Source of the DNA: Gammaproteobacteria bacterium
Lineage (GTDB): Bacteria; Pseudomonadota; Gammaproteobacteria; Pseudomonadales; Azotimanducaceae
DNA length: 64,000 bases
Assembly (NCBI GenBank): GCA_018666555.1
Contig: JABIZD010000189.1
Location: 1 to 64,000 of the forward strand
Direction: 5' to 3'
The position numbers and the translations under genes were made by a program. Positions 1 to 10,700 of this stretch are shown piece by piece. The stretch's first letter is position 1, and the number at the start of each line of letters is the position of its first letter. The notes beneath the pieces are model-generated. The model saw nothing but the letters and a program-made list of their open reading frames with translations, was not told the origin of the DNA and ran no database searches.

Positions 1-272
1 ATAATTCCAGAGGCGACCCGACTGCAGACGGACCGCCAGCCATTGATACTGAAAGCATTGAAACTAAGGTTCTGGTAAATGATGGCGAAACTATCGTCCT
101 GGGTGGCTTATATCAGACACGAACGGACCTGATTCAGTTGAAAACGCCGATCTTGGGTGACTTACCCTTTGTTGGAAGATTGTTTCGTAATTCGGCGAGA
201 ACAAATGATAAGGATGAACTGCTGATCTTTATTACCCCGCGCATTATTCGGGATTCTAAGGCAGTTAGATAG
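1..272 (+). CDS. pilQ: Type IV pilus secretin PilQ, C-terminal fragment
   Basis: This is the last 90 codons of an open frame that enters from the left edge and stops at TAG 270-272. The visible protein has the end of a secretin core: VLVNDGETIVLGGLYQ, then TPILGDLPFVGRLFR and the closing ELLIFITPRII. These are hallmarks of the GspD/PilQ secretin domain, the outer-membrane ring through which type IV pili pass. The following aroK-aroB order matches the conserved pilMNOPQ-aroKB arrangement of Gammaproteobacteria, which points to PilQ rather than a type II secretin. The N-terminal AMIN and N0/N1 domains lie outside the window. Confidence 0.93.
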   Translation, partial: NSRGDPTADGPPAIDTESIETKVLVNDGETIVLGGLYQTRTDLIQLKTPILGDLPFVGRLFRNSARTNDKDELLIFITPRIIRDSKAVR

Positions 273-294
273 TTCGCTGATAGAAGGCTTGCTT

Positions 295-834
295 ATGCAT
301 TTGCAGACCGATAAGAGCCTGTTTCTAGTTGGCCCGATGGCTTCGGGTAAAACGACTGTAGGGCAGAAATTGGCGAAACAGTTAGACCTTGAATTTATAG
401 ATGTCGATCAGGAAATAGTAAGACGCAGCGGTGTATCCATTGCTTGGATTTTTGATGTGGAGGGAGAAGAACTCTTCAGGGAAAGAGAAAGTCGAATAAT
501 TGAAGAACTCAGTTTGCTTCCAGGGCTGCTTTTGGCGACGGGCGGCGGCGCGATTTTAAGGGCTGAGAATAGACGCTGCCTGATTGAGAGGGGTGCTGTA
601 TTGTTTCTCGACACCACAGTGGATACTCAATTGAATAGAACGACCTATGATACTAAAAGGCCGCTGCTGCAAAACGTGGATAAGCGTAAGGTGCTTACCA
701 AAATGAAGCTGGAAAGAGACCCTCTCTACCGGGAAGTTGCAGATGTGACAGTCAAGGTAGATAACCGGTCGGCAAATAGGATGATCGAGACGATCATGGC
801 TGAGTTATTAGATATTGGAGTAGTGAGTAAATGA
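295..834 (+). CDS. aroK: Shikimate kinase
   Basis: The enzyme phosphorylates shikimate at O3 with ATP, fifth step of the chorismate pathway, in the cytoplasm. The product has about 179 residues, normal for the family. Seen motifs are the P-loop GPMASGKTT near residue 12, the substrate Asp in IDVD, the Arg in FRERES, the GGGA loop, the lid Arg in KRPLL and ERDPLY. The P-loop has Ala-Ser where most AroK have Gly/Ala-Gly/Ser, a mild variant. I chose ATG 295 over TTG 289 because AAGG at 284-287 is better spaced for it. The stop overlaps the aroB start by four bases (ATGA), so the two genes are translationally coupled. Confidence 0.95.
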   Translation: MHLQTDKSLFLVGPMASGKTTVGQKLAKQLDLEFIDVDQEIVRRSGVSIAWIFDVEGEELFRERESRIIEELSLLPGLLLATGGGAILRAENRRCLIERGAVLFLDTTVDTQLNRTTYDTKRPLLQNVDKRKVLTKMKLERDPLYREVADVTVKVDNRSANRMIETIMAELLDIGVVSK

Positions 835-1925
835 ATTCCTGTTTGCGGGTGGATACAGGCCATGTTTCCTATCCTATCCACATTGGTAGTGCTTTGCTGC
901 AGCAACCACAATTGATTGCTACTTATATTCAGCATTCTGCTGTGTTTGTAGTGAGTAACCTGGCGATCGCAGAGTTATATTTGGACAGGTTGAAATCTGC
1001 GCTGGACGGATTTGTGATAGATGAGTTTCTTATCGGTGATGGCGAACACTATAAGACCATCCAGACCGTAGAAGATATAGTCGGAGCAATGCTGGCGTCA
1101 GGGCAGACCAGAGAAACCACTGTGATTGCTCTCGGGGGTGGTGTAGTAGGAGATATTGCCGGGTTCGCCGCAGCTGTTTATCAGCGTGGTGTCAAAGTCA
1201 TCCAAATACCAACCACGCTATTGGCCCAGGTGGACTCCTCGGTCGGCGGAAAGACGGCGGTAAATCACACTTTAGGCAAGAATATGATGGGAGCCTTTCA
1301 TCAGCCCAGTGCCGTTTTAATTGATGTAGATGTGCTTAATAGTCTTCCCCGGCGTGAATTAAGGGCGGGTTTGGCCGAGGTCATAAAGCATGGAGCTTTA
1401 GCAGATGCGGACTATCTGTCATGGTTGAAAACGAATGCGAAGGAATTGTTGTCGCTGCATAAAAATACCATCACTGAGATGGTTCTGCGAAGTTGTGAGA
1501 TTAAATCTAGAGTGGTGTCTGAGGATGAAAAAGAGGCCGGTGTCAGGGCGTTACTGAACCTGGGGCATACTTTTGGACACGCTATAGAAACATTGTCCGG
1601 CTATGGTGTGTGGTTGCATGGAGAGGCCGTTGCTGTCGGTATGGTGATGGCCGCGGATCTTTCAGCGAGATTGGGAAAGCTTACCTGGGAGGATGCTCGT
1701 TACCTCAAATCGTTGGTTGAAGCGTTCGAATTACCCTCTTCACCACCGGGTAACCTGACCCCCGAGCAATTGCTTGTTGCCATGGCAAGAGACAAGAAGG
1801 CAACGGCGAAAGGCATACGATTCGTTTTATTAAATGCTCTGGGTGATGCCTGTCTTGAGGAAGATGTGCCAGTTGAAATACTAAGGCGGACTTTGCAGGC
1901 GGGTGAAACATTGTGTTGTGGCTGA
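831..1925 (+). CDS. aroB: 3-dehydroquinate synthase
   Basis: AroB converts DAHP to 3-dehydroquinate, second step of the shikimate pathway, using NAD+ and a divalent metal. The 364-residue product has family length. The nucleotide-binding stretch GGGVVGDIAGF, the IPTTLLAQVDSSVGGKT segment, the metal/substrate region LNLGHTFGHAIE and LHGEAVAVGM are all present. It starts inside the aroK stop (ATGA). In enterobacteria damX and dam follow aroB; here a 190-bp gap and then an unrelated lipoprotein gene follow. Confidence 0.96.
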   Translation: MNSCLRVDTGHVSYPIHIGSALLQQPQLIATYIQHSAVFVVSNLAIAELYLDRLKSALDGFVIDEFLIGDGEHYKTIQTVEDIVGAMLASGQTRETTVIALGGGVVGDIAGFAAAVYQRGVKVIQIPTTLLAQVDSSVGGKTAVNHTLGKNMMGAFHQPSAVLIDVDVLNSLPRRELRAGLAEVIKHGALADADYLSWLKTNAKELLSLHKNTITEMVLRSCEIKSRVVSEDEKEAGVRALLNLGHTFGHAIETLSGYGVWLHGEAVAVGMVMAADLSARLGKLTWEDARYLKSLVEAFELPSSPPGNLTPEQLLVAMARDKKATAKGIRFVLLNALGDACLEEDVPVEILRRTLQAGETLCCG

Positions 1926-2128
1926 TTCATTTTTTTTCATTGGAGGTCCAGTGCAGCGTTCCTGCCTGGTTCATTCAGAGTTTAAATGGATCGAGAATAT
2001 GAGATGGATTAGGATAGATAATAACCTTCACTAGGAAGTGCTTTAGTCGGTATTTCCTTATTTAAAAAGGTAGACGGGCTTTTTTCTAGTCTGATCGATC
2101 AGCGGGCGAAAATGTTATGGAGAAGATC

Positions 2129-5100
2129 ATGGTACTGCGATTGGCAACGAAATTAGCGGCGCTGCTGACGGTGACAGCTTTGGTTTCCTGTGGAGGAGAA
2201 AGTGGCGGTTCGGGCGAAGGAGGTCTGGTCGGCGGCACAGATGGCAACACGGGTGCAACTGGTTCGGGTTCTGTCTCATTGGCGCTTCTGGACCAGGACG
2301 GTGGCGCTATTACAGCGGTCAATGGCTATGAGGTCGGCTACTTGACCGCGGAAGTAAAAGATTCAAGTGGAGATGCTCTGGAGAGTGTTGTGGTGACCTT
2401 TGCAGCCACTATCGGAGCAGTTGCTGAACTGACAGCATTGACCAATGATTCAGGTATTGCTGTCATTGAAGTCCGATCAGGCAGTATAGCCGGTGCTGGC
2501 GAGGCGACGGCTTCAGCTACAGTTGGTGGTGAATCATTAACCAGTGATGTGTTGGGGTTTGAATCTGACGGCTTAGGTGTTGCCCGCCTATTACTTTATT
2601 TGGGGACCCCTGATCTAGCGAACATTCCTGGTGCTTTAGTGGCGGATTCGCCGGTGAGTAATAGCAACCTGGTTTCTATCTCAGCGCTGGTTCAAAATGA
2701 CCGAGGCGAATTAATAGACGGTGCCCTGGTGAGTTTTATTCTCACCGGAGAAGGTCGACTGAGTAAAACAGAAAATATCACCCAGGCCGGTATTGCATCG
2801 TCTACGGTGATGGCGGGTACCTCCCCCGGATATGGATCAATCTCTGCGAGTACCAGCATTGCTGGTATAGTCCAGGCATCCAGTGCGGATAATACCATTG
2901 CATTTGAAACTCTGGGCGATGAACCATTTGCAGGAGAAGGCTCGAGCAACCTTTCAATTGGACTTACCCTGGTCACTAATAATCCCTTATCCGCGGTTGA
3001 ATTGGATGCTGAATATACCGGAGGGCTGGAAGCCCTTGTAACTCAGTCTGACGGGACGCCGGCTGTTAACATGATCGTGCAGTTTGCACTCGATGGAAAC
3101 GTAGGTACTTTATATCCGCCAAATGGCCTGGCATTGACGAATAGTGATGGTATCGCCAGTGTGGTGATGACAGCAGGATCCGTTTCGGGTGCGGGTACGG
3201 CTACGGCCTCTATTGTAATAGACGGGCAGGCGTTTAATGCTGATTCAACTGTCTATGCAAGTCTGGGTAATGAGGAGGGCGAGACTCCGGCCACGGTTAA
3301 TGTTTCGTTCAACGGTATCCCCGCAGATGAAGACCTAGCCCGCGTTTTGACAGCGGCCAACCCGGCGACCATATCGATTCAAGTGACTGATTCTGATGGT
3401 AACCTTTTACCCAACAGAAAAATCTTTATCAGTACCAACTTGGGGTTGCTGCGGCCATCGACAAGCAGCGATTCGGGTCAATCCAGCTACGAAGCTGTTA
3501 CCGCCGATGGGAAAGCACAATATGAATTGCTGGCACCGGAATCGTTAGCCTCTAAAAACGGTACCCTCGCGATCATAGTGGGTAGCACAAGCGTATTTGT
3601 ACAGTTTGAACTAGGTATAGATGGCCTGCAATTAGGCATTTGTACTGGTGGGACTGGGCCGACAGACTGTGGTGATGGAACAACCTTTGAGGAGGGTCAA
3701 CTTGATTTTGTAGCAAATCCTCTTTCGGCTCTCGGAAGCACCGTGGTAAGTCTACTGGTCGTTGATGCTGAGTATGTGCCGGTGTCAGGCATTGAAGTAG
3801 GCTTTTCTACCGGTTGCGCAGATAATGATTTGGCTCAAATTACAGCTACAGGGACCTCTAATGCATTGGGTATCGTTACCTCTTCTTATGTCGCTAACGG
3901 CTGTGAAGGGCTGGATACGGTCACCGCGACAGAAATAAGCACAGAGGTTGTTGCCAGTGGTGAGGTTGAGATCTTATCGGCAATGATTGGCTCAATTCGC
4001 TTTGTCAGCGTTACGCCTGGTGATATACAGATCAGAGGCTCTGGAGACAGTACAGCTATTGTCGTTTTCCAGGTTCTTGATGTGCAGGGGTTAGCCGTAG
4101 TTGATGCCTTGGTGAGCTTTGAGTTGACCTCAGCTGTAGGTGGGGTGAGTCTGGTCGGTTCGGATGATCTATCGGATGCTGAAGGCAATGTTACCGCTTT
4201 GGTTCAGGCCGGCCTGATTGCGACCACAGTTCGAGTTCGAGCCAGTGTCGATGTTGACCTGGATGGTGATGGTGAAACCGAAGATGATGCTACCTCTCTT
4301 GAAACCTTGTCTGATGGACTATCCATCAACACCGGGGTACCCGACCAGAATAGTATGTCGCTTGTTGCAACGGACCTGAATATCGAAGGGGATAGTTATG
4401 ACGGGACCACGACGCAGGTAACAGTCCGATTAGCTGATGCTTTTAATAACCCGGTTCCCGATGATACGACGATCCAGTTTCGAACGGAATTTGGTGCTAT
4501 TGAGTCTTCATGTAATACCAGTGCGGGTGCATGTTCAGTCATTTTCACCAGTCAGGAACCGAGGCTTCCTGTTAATCCTAATACGACAGTCCAGGAAATC
4601 GGTATTTCCAGTTGCCCGGCATTATGGATTACGGATGAATCCGTAACCATTGATGGAACTGGTGCAGGAATGACTGATTATGTGCCGCTGCTCATCGCCC
4701 GGGTAGAAAAGGCTGATGGAACTAGGTTGCAAGCCAGTAGTGAAGGTATAGCCAGAGACTTCTCGGCGACTGCTAGCGGAATAACATGCGATAGTATCGA
4801 GTGTACGGGAGACTTGTTGATTAGTTATGCCCGCTTATATCTGGATGAAACTGGGGGTGCTGATGGCTCGAATGATCCCGATGATCCAGCTATATTGCAG
4901 CCCGGTGTTGCCACAGCCCCATTTTATTCAACCAGTCGACCCTGTATGGCAGGTTTTAGAAGTAAATCGCCGGAAGCATCAGCCTACCTGGGCGGGTTAG
5001 GTCAGATTTATGGAGTACGAGGAACTATCCTGGCTTTCGCACAGGGAGAGGAAACCTTCATCGATACTAACGGCAATGGATTGTATGACTTTGGAGATCC

Positions 5101-5968
5101 CTTTGTTGACCTGCCTGAAGCTTTCCATGACTTGAACGAAGATGATGTTTTTGCAAATGGCGACCCAGCAGTGGATGGGTCTAGGAATCTTGAAAACCCA
5201 TTCTGTTATGGTCCCCAATCACCGGTTACTGACATGGATGAAGTCCTGGACAAGTGTTTTCAGCAGGGTGGTGAAGAAGAAACTTTTATCGATTTTATAA
5301 CTGATGGTTATTTTAATGATGGCAATGGAATATATAACGGCACCTTGTGTCCGGAAGAGGTGAGTGATAGAACCGATACCTGTGATAACGACGTTGATGT
5401 CTGCGATGTGGACGAACGTTACTGTAGTCGTGACCTGGTTAATGTTCGTCGTGACCTGGTTGTGTTGATGTCAGGATCGTTTGCCCGGTTTGGTCTGCGT
5501 GATGCGTTTACCTCAGAATGGATTGATTCGGTCGATATAACAGGTGATGTAGTTAATGGCGTTGCTGTGGGTAAGTTTGATGCAGGTGTAGATGTGTTTA
5601 CCAATGACGGAACCGTCATTCCGTTCGGGGATGATTTCGAAATCGGGTGGGGAGATCTGCAGGTTTCACCCGGTATTGGTGATAGCGTTGGTTTACGTTC
5701 CGGTACTGGGTCGGTCAGCATCGATATTTCTGACAGTTATAATGCAGGGATGGCATCCGGTACGACGGTTTCTGTCACTGGCTCTAGTGCAGGTTGTGAG
5801 ATAACGGGCCAGGATACCTTTACTTTCAGTAATGCCTATCGTCCAGCGAGTATCGGCGTTGGGCTTGGCGCTAGAGAGGGGGTTGCAACGGGTGCAGGCG
5901 CAATTGAAATAAGGGTACGAACACCGATTGGTAATGAATCTTTACAATCGTTTCCCTGTCAGTTCTGA
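2129..5968 (+). CDS. Large surface lipoprotein with bacterial Ig-like (Big_1/invasin-type) repeats
   Basis: The protein has about 1,279 residues. It begins with a signal peptide ending in the lipobox LVSC, so it is predicted to be lipid-anchored, then a Gly/Ser-rich linker. About six Ig-like segments follow; each has a pattern such as VSFxxxxG...T(N/D)xxGIAxxxV...GAGxATA, typical of Big_1/invasin domains. Near residue 980 there is a Ca-binding-like D-rich stretch (DTNGNGLYDFGDP, then DLNEDDVFANGDP). The C-terminal third is rich in Cys. I prefer ATG 2129, with GGAGAAG at 2119-2125 six bases upstream, over ATG 2117. The family suggests adhesion or a cell-surface role; no enzyme motif is seen. 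The TGA stop lies within the first unit of the downstream tandem repeat. Confidence 0.8.
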   Translation: MVLRLATKLAALLTVTALVSCGGESGGSGEGGLVGGTDGNTGATGSGSVSLALLDQDGGAITAVNGYEVGYLTAEVKDSSGDALESVVVTFAATIGAVAELTALTNDSGIAVIEVRSGSIAGAGEATASATVGGESLTSDVLGFESDGLGVARLLLYLGTPDLANIPGALVADSPVSNSNLVSISALVQNDRGELIDGALVSFILTGEGRLSKTENITQAGIASSTVMAGTSPGYGSISASTSIAGIVQASSADNTIAFETLGDEPFAGEGSSNLSIGLTLVTNNPLSAVELDAEYTGGLEALVTQSDGTPAVNMIVQFALDGNVGTLYPPNGLALTNSDGIASVVMTAGSVSGAGTATASIVIDGQAFNADSTVYASLGNEEGETPATVNVSFNGIPADEDLARVLTAANPATISIQVTDSDGNLLPNRKIFISTNLGLLRPSTSSDSGQSSYEAVTADGKAQYELLAPESLASKNGTLAIIVGSTSVFVQFELGIDGLQLGICTGGTGPTDCGDGTTFEEGQLDFVANPLSALGSTVVSLLVVDAEYVPVSGIEVGFSTGCADNDLAQITATGTSNALGIVTSSYVANGCEGLDTVTATEISTEVVASGEVEILSAMIGSIRFVSVTPGDIQIRGSGDSTAIVVFQVLDVQGLAVVDALVSFELTSAVGGVSLVGSDDLSDAEGNVTALVQAGLIATTVRVRASVDVDLDGDGETEDDATSLETLSDGLSINTGVPDQNSMSLVATDLNIEGDSYDGTTTQVTVRLADAFNNPVPDDTTIQFRTEFGAIESSCNTSAGACSVIFTSQEPRLPVNPNTTVQEIGISSCPALWITDESVTIDGTGAGMTDYVPLLIARVEKADGTRLQASSEGIARDFSATASGITCDSIECTGDLLISYARLYLDETGGADGSNDPDDPAILQPGVATAPFYSTSRPCMAGFRSKSPEASAYLGGLGQIYGVRGTILAFAQGEETFIDTNGNGLYDFGDPFVDLPEAFHDLNEDDVFANGDPAVDGSRNLENPFCYGPQSPVTDMDEVLDKCFQQGGEEETFIDFITDGYFNDGNGIYNGTLCPEEVSDRTDTCDNDVDVCDVDERYCSRDLVNVRRDLVVLMSGSFARFGLRDAFTSEWIDSVDITGDVVNGVAVGKFDAGVDVFTNDGTVIPFGDDFEIGWGDLQVSPGIGDSVGLRSGTGSVSIDISDSYNAGMASGTTVSVTGSSAGCEITGQDTFTFSNAYRPASIGVGLGAREGVATGAGAIEIRVRTPIGNESLQSFPCQF

Positions 5969-6263
5969 GTCGCCGTAGTTGGCTATAGTCCGAGTCGCCG
6001 TAGTTGGCTATAGTCTGAGTCGCCGTAGTTGGCTATAGTCCGAGTCGCCGTAGTTGGCTATAGTCCGAGTCGCCGTAGTTGGCTATAGTCTGAGTCGCCG
6101 TAGTTGGCTATGGTCTGAGTCGCCGTAGTTGGCTATAGTCCGAGTCGCCGTAGTTGGCTATGGTCTGAGTCGCCGTAGTTGGCTATAGTCCGAGTCGCCG
6201 TAGTTGGCTATAGTCTGAGTCGCCGTAGTTGGCTATAGTCTGAGTCGCCGTAGTTGGCTATAG
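5967..6263. repeat. 25-bp tandem repeat, 12 copies, between convergent genes
   Basis: Units start at 5967 and then every 25 bases to 6242; the twelfth is cut after 22 bases. Each unit begins GAGTCGCCGTAG and ends TTGGCTATAGTCY. Copies differ only at the last base (C or T) and at one A/G site (TATAGTC or TATGGTC in units 6 and 8). The unit holds the short palindrome CTATAG and a weak GCC/GGC pairing. The array starts inside the stop codon of the lipoprotein gene and fills almost the whole space before the gltD stop at 6287. The near identity implies recent expansion or homogenisation. Confidence 0.98.
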
Positions 6264-6286
6264 GCGCATCTACCTGGCCAGCGGCT

Positions 6287-7726
6287 TTACGGCAACTGGC
6301 TGGTGCCCATTAAGTCAATATCTATGGCCCTGGCTGCCTCTCTACCTTCGTTGATTGCCCTGACAACCAGGTCCTGACCACGTCGACAGTCTGCCGCCGC
6401 GTAGACTTTAGCGATAGAGGTGCGGAAGTCAGTCTTGTTTGCACTAAAATTCCCACGGTTATCAAGTTCCAGGTCCACTGATTCGGTCAGATAATGCTCA
6501 GGACGGAGGAATCCCATGGAAAGAAGAATCAGGTCTGCTTGCCAGCTTCGTTGAGAATCAGGAATTTCGTTGAACTGGTGGTCAACATCGACGGTTATAA
6601 TACCGGTCAGCGCACCTTTTGCATCACGTGTAAAATTTTTGCTCAAAACTGAGTAGACTCTGGGGTCTTCGCCAAATAAGTGGGTTGACTCTGTATGACC
6701 ATAGTCTGAACGGTGAATAACCGGCCAAAGTGGCCAGGGATTACTCTCCGCGCGATGCGCTGGGGGTTGAGCGAGAATCTCGAAATTGACCAAGCCTTTG
6801 CAGCCATGTCGTAGTGACGTGGCAATACAATCCGTTCCAGTGTCGCCGCCTCCGATGACAATAACGTTTTTGTCTTTTGCTGAGATGTAGTTGCCATCCC
6901 GTAGATCCGAGTCAAGCAAGCTCTTGGTGTTTGCAGTGAGGAAATCCATTGCCAGATGTACATCAGCACCCTCACGGCCCTCTATATCAAGATCCCTGGC
7001 TACTGTGGAACCGGTTGCCAGGAGGACCGCATCGTGTTTGATAGACAGCGCTTGTAGGGTAATATCACGACCAATATCAGAGTTGGTGATGAAGGTTATG
7101 CCTTCATCTCTCATCAATTGGATGCGGCGCTCAACCAGATATTTATCGAGTTTCATGTTGGGAATACCGTACATTAGCAAGCCGCCAAGCCGGTCTGCAC
7201 GTTCGTGAACGGTGACCTGATGACCCGCTTGATTAAGCTGGGCGGCGGCTGCCAGACCACAAGGTCCAGAGCCAACGATGGCTATCGTTTTACCTGTGCG
7301 CAGTTCTGGCGGGCTTGCCAGGACCCAGCCCTCTGTAAAGCCTTTATCGATGATGGCAGATTCAATATTTTTAATAGTGACTGCCGGGTCGGTAATCCCT
7401 AGAACGCAGGCTCCCTCGCAGGGTGCCGGACAGACCCGGCCCGTAAACTCTGGGAAATTGTTAGTTTTGTGCAGGCGATGCAGCGCTTCTTGCCAGTAAC
7501 CCCGGTAGACGAGGTCATTCCATTCAGGTATCAGGTTGTAAATAGGGCAGCCGTGATCGCTCTGGCAGAAGGGTACGCCACAGTCCATACAGCGCGCGCC
7601 CTGGGTTTGTAAGTGATTTTCTTCAGGGTCTGTATAGATTTCCTTGAAATCGAGCAAGCGATCAGCGGCGTTTCTGTATGGGACAGTCGCTCTACTATAT
7701 TCCTTGAAACCGGTATTTTTACCCAT
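6287..7726 (-). CDS. gltD: Glutamate synthase (NADPH) small subunit
   Basis: GltD passes electrons from NADPH through FAD and 4Fe-4S clusters to GltB for making glutamate from glutamine and 2-oxoglutarate. The 479-residue product has the N-terminal Cys clusters (CMDCGVPFC and CPAPCEGAC), the FAD Rossmann motif GSGPCGLAAAAQL near residue 152 and the NADPH motif GGGDTGTDC near 292. The start ATG overlaps the gltB stop by one base (TAATG), so it is the second gene of a gltBD operon. No clear terminator hairpin with a T-run is seen after its stop; the 25-bp repeat array lies there. Confidence 0.96.
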   Translation of the reverse strand: MGKNTGFKEYSRATVPYRNAADRLLDFKEIYTDPEENHLQTQGARCMDCGVPFCQSDHGCPIYNLIPEWNDLVYRGYWQEALHRLHKTNNFPEFTGRVCPAPCEGACVLGITDPAVTIKNIESAIIDKGFTEGWVLASPPELRTGKTIAIVGSGPCGLAAAAQLNQAGHQVTVHERADRLGGLLMYGIPNMKLDKYLVERRIQLMRDEGITFITNSDIGRDITLQALSIKHDAVLLATGSTVARDLDIEGREGADVHLAMDFLTANTKSLLDSDLRDGNYISAKDKNVIVIGGGDTGTDCIATSLRHGCKGLVNFEILAQPPAHRAESNPWPLWPVIHRSDYGHTESTHLFGEDPRVYSVLSKNFTRDAKGALTGIITVDVDHQFNEIPDSQRSWQADLILLSMGFLRPEHYLTESVDLELDNRGNFSANKTDFRTSIAKVYAAADCRRGQDLVVRAINEGREAARAIDIDLMGTSQLP

Positions 7727-10700
7727 TAAGGTTCCTGTCTGTCGAGGTTCGCCAAGTCGTTAGAAGGCTCCATTGCGCTCATTAATACCTGTTTGTAATC
7801 AGTGGGCATAACTTTGACAAAATGATCAACTGCCGATGCCCAGTTGTGGAGTATCCTTTCAGCGACACTAGAACCGGTATACTCCAGGTGCCTAGTAATC
7901 AGGTTTTTTACCGTCTTCTGATCTGTGCCGGTCAAACTTTCCAGTTCAAAGGTTTCGCTGTTGCACTGTTTTGGAAAACTTTCCTCGGGATCATAAATAT
8001 AAGCCACTCCGCCACTCATGCCAGCACCAAAGTTTCGGCCAGTTGGGCCCAATACGATGACCGTACCCCCAGTCATATATTCGCAGCCGTGATCGCCTAT
8101 ACCCTCTACTACAGCACTCGCGCCGCTGTTTCTGACGCAGAAACGCTCGGCGGCTATACCTCTAAAGAAGGCGTCACCCGATGTCGCGCCATACATGACA
8201 ACATTACCCAGCAAAACATTGTCCTCAGCGTTGAATCTACTTTCCCTGGGAGGGTAAATAATAAGTCTGCCACCGGATAAACCCTTACCAACGTAGTCAT
8301 TGGCATCACCTTCGACTTCTATCGTGATCCCCTTAGCCAGCCATGCGCCCAGACTTTGCCCGGCTGACCCCGCCAGTTTGATATGGATTGTATCATCAGG
8401 CAGTAGTTCGCCTTCGGTTGCTTTGGCAACTTCGTGGGACAGCATGGTGCCAACAACCCGGTTAGTATTGATAATAGGTAGGTCAATGTGCACACGCTCG
8501 CCACGAAGAATAGCTGGTTGGGCAAGTTTTATGAGTTGATTATCGAGCGCCTTATCAAGACCGTGATTCTGTTCCCGAGTTTGATAAATTTCGGAGCCTT
8601 CGTAGATGATGGGTGCTTTAGTCAGGACACTGGTTAGATCCAAGCCATCTGCTTTCCAGTGCGCAAGGGCAGAATCAACATTCAGATACTGTACCTGGCC
8701 TACCATTTCCTGAACCGAGGCAAAACCCAGTGATGCCATGATCTGACGTAGCTCTTCTGCTACCATGAACAGATAGTTGACGACGCTATCAGGCTTGCCG
8801 GAAAATTTTTTTCGAAGTTCCAGATCTTGAGTGGCTATGCCAACCGGGCAGGTATTTAGATGGCACTTCCGCATCATCACACAACCCAGTGTTATCAGCG
8901 GAGCTGTCGAAAAGCCGAACTCTTCAGCGCCGAGGAGAGCTGCAATGGCCACATCACGACCCGTTTTAAGTTGTCCATCTGTCTGTAGTACTACCCGCGA
9001 TCTTAGATTATTTATCACCAGAGTCTGATGTGTTTCAGCCAATCCAAGTTCCCAGGGCATGCCAGCATGCTTGATCGAGGTTAGTGGCGAGGCACCGGTT
9101 CCACCATCGTGGCCGGCGATGACCAGGTGATCCGACTTGGCTTTAGTAACGCCGGCAGCAATGGTACCAACACCAATTTCTGAACCTAATTTTACGCTGA
9201 TACGGGCTTGCGGGTTTGCATTCTTCAGATCATGGATGAGCTGGGCAATGTCTTCTATAGAGTAGATATCGTGATGCGGTGGCGGACTGATCAGGCCGAC
9301 TCCAGGGGTAGAATGGCGAATTTTTGCTATATAGCTGTCAACTTTACCGCCGGGTAACTCTCCCCCTTCTCCGGGTTTCGCGCCTTGGACGATTTTAATT
9401 TGTAACTCGTCGGCATTACTGAGATACCAGATGGTGACCCCAAAACGTCCAGAAGCAACCTGTTTGATTGCCGATCGTTTCGAGTCACCATTTTCCATGA
9501 CCTTAAATCGAACTGCATCTTCACCGCCTTCCCCGGTGTTTGATTTACCCCCCATTCGATTCATTGCAATGGCCAGAGCTTCATGGCTTTCGGTTGAAAT
9601 AGAACCCAGGCTCATAGCGCCGGTGCAGAATCGCTTTACAATTTCCTTAGCAGGTTCAACCGAGTCGATTGAAATAGCTGTCTGCAGACTTTGATTAAAA
9701 GTTAACAACCCGCGCAGGGTTGCTTTGCGAGTGGCCTGTTCATTGGCATGAGAAGAAAATGCCAGATAAGCGGCCTTGTCGTTATTCTGTGAGGCAATTT
9801 GTAAGTTGGATATACTGGTGGGATCCCACATGTGGGTGTCGCCATCTTTGCGCCAGTGGAAGATGCCGGAGTTAGGTAATGTTTTAGAATCATCCTGGGC
9901 CCGAGTCGGGAATCCAAGTTGATGTCTAAGCACGGACTCCCGGTACAGTACCGAGAAATTAATCCCTTCTACGCGACTGGCAGTTCCCTGGAAACAACGG
10001 GAAACGATGTCACTGGCTAGTCCGATAGCTTCAAATATCTGCGCGCCCTTGTAGGATTGCAGTGTTGATATGCCCATTTTACCCATTACCTTGAGCATGC
10101 CTTTTGAGACAGCTTTTTTATATTGGATAATGATGCTGTTCATGTCAGGAAAGATAGACGAGTCGAGGATATTATCTTCTCTTGCCTGCCAGAGTGCTTC
10201 ATAAGCCAGGTAGGGGTTGATGGCATCTGCGCCATAACTGGTGAGCAGACAGAAATGATGAACTTCTCTGGCCTCGCCAGTTTCCACCAGGATACCGATC
10301 TGAGTTCTTTGGTGACTTGCAACCAGGTGATGATGCACGGCACCGCAAGCCATTAAGGCGCTGAGCGCCAGTCTGGTCTTGTCAAGCTGTCTGTCCGATA
10401 AGATTATCAAGGCGGTGCCAGCTTCAATAGCAGCGGTCGCTTCAGCACAGATGCGATCCAGTGCAGCGATAAGGCCTTGTTCGCCATCTTCCATGGGGTA
10501 GGTGATATCAATAGTTCTGCTTTGCCAGCCTCTTTGGCTTCCTTGCCTAAGCCGGGATAACTCCTCGTCGGTCAGTATGGGATGTTCGATTCTAAGACGA
10601 TGGGCTTGTTGTTCGCTGGTTTCCAGCAGATTGCCCTCTGGACCGATGAAGCAAGCCAGTGACATGACCACTTCTTCTCTTATAGAGTCGATGGCTGGGT

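Noticed and set aside
2061-2085. Possible terminator with A-run/T-run between aroB and the lipoprotein gene
   Set aside because: The only pairing is AAAAAG with CTTTTT, too weak and far (about 140 bases) from the aroB stop.
5967-6263. CRISPR array
   Set aside because: Units are directly adjacent without unique spacers, so it is a plain tandem repeat.
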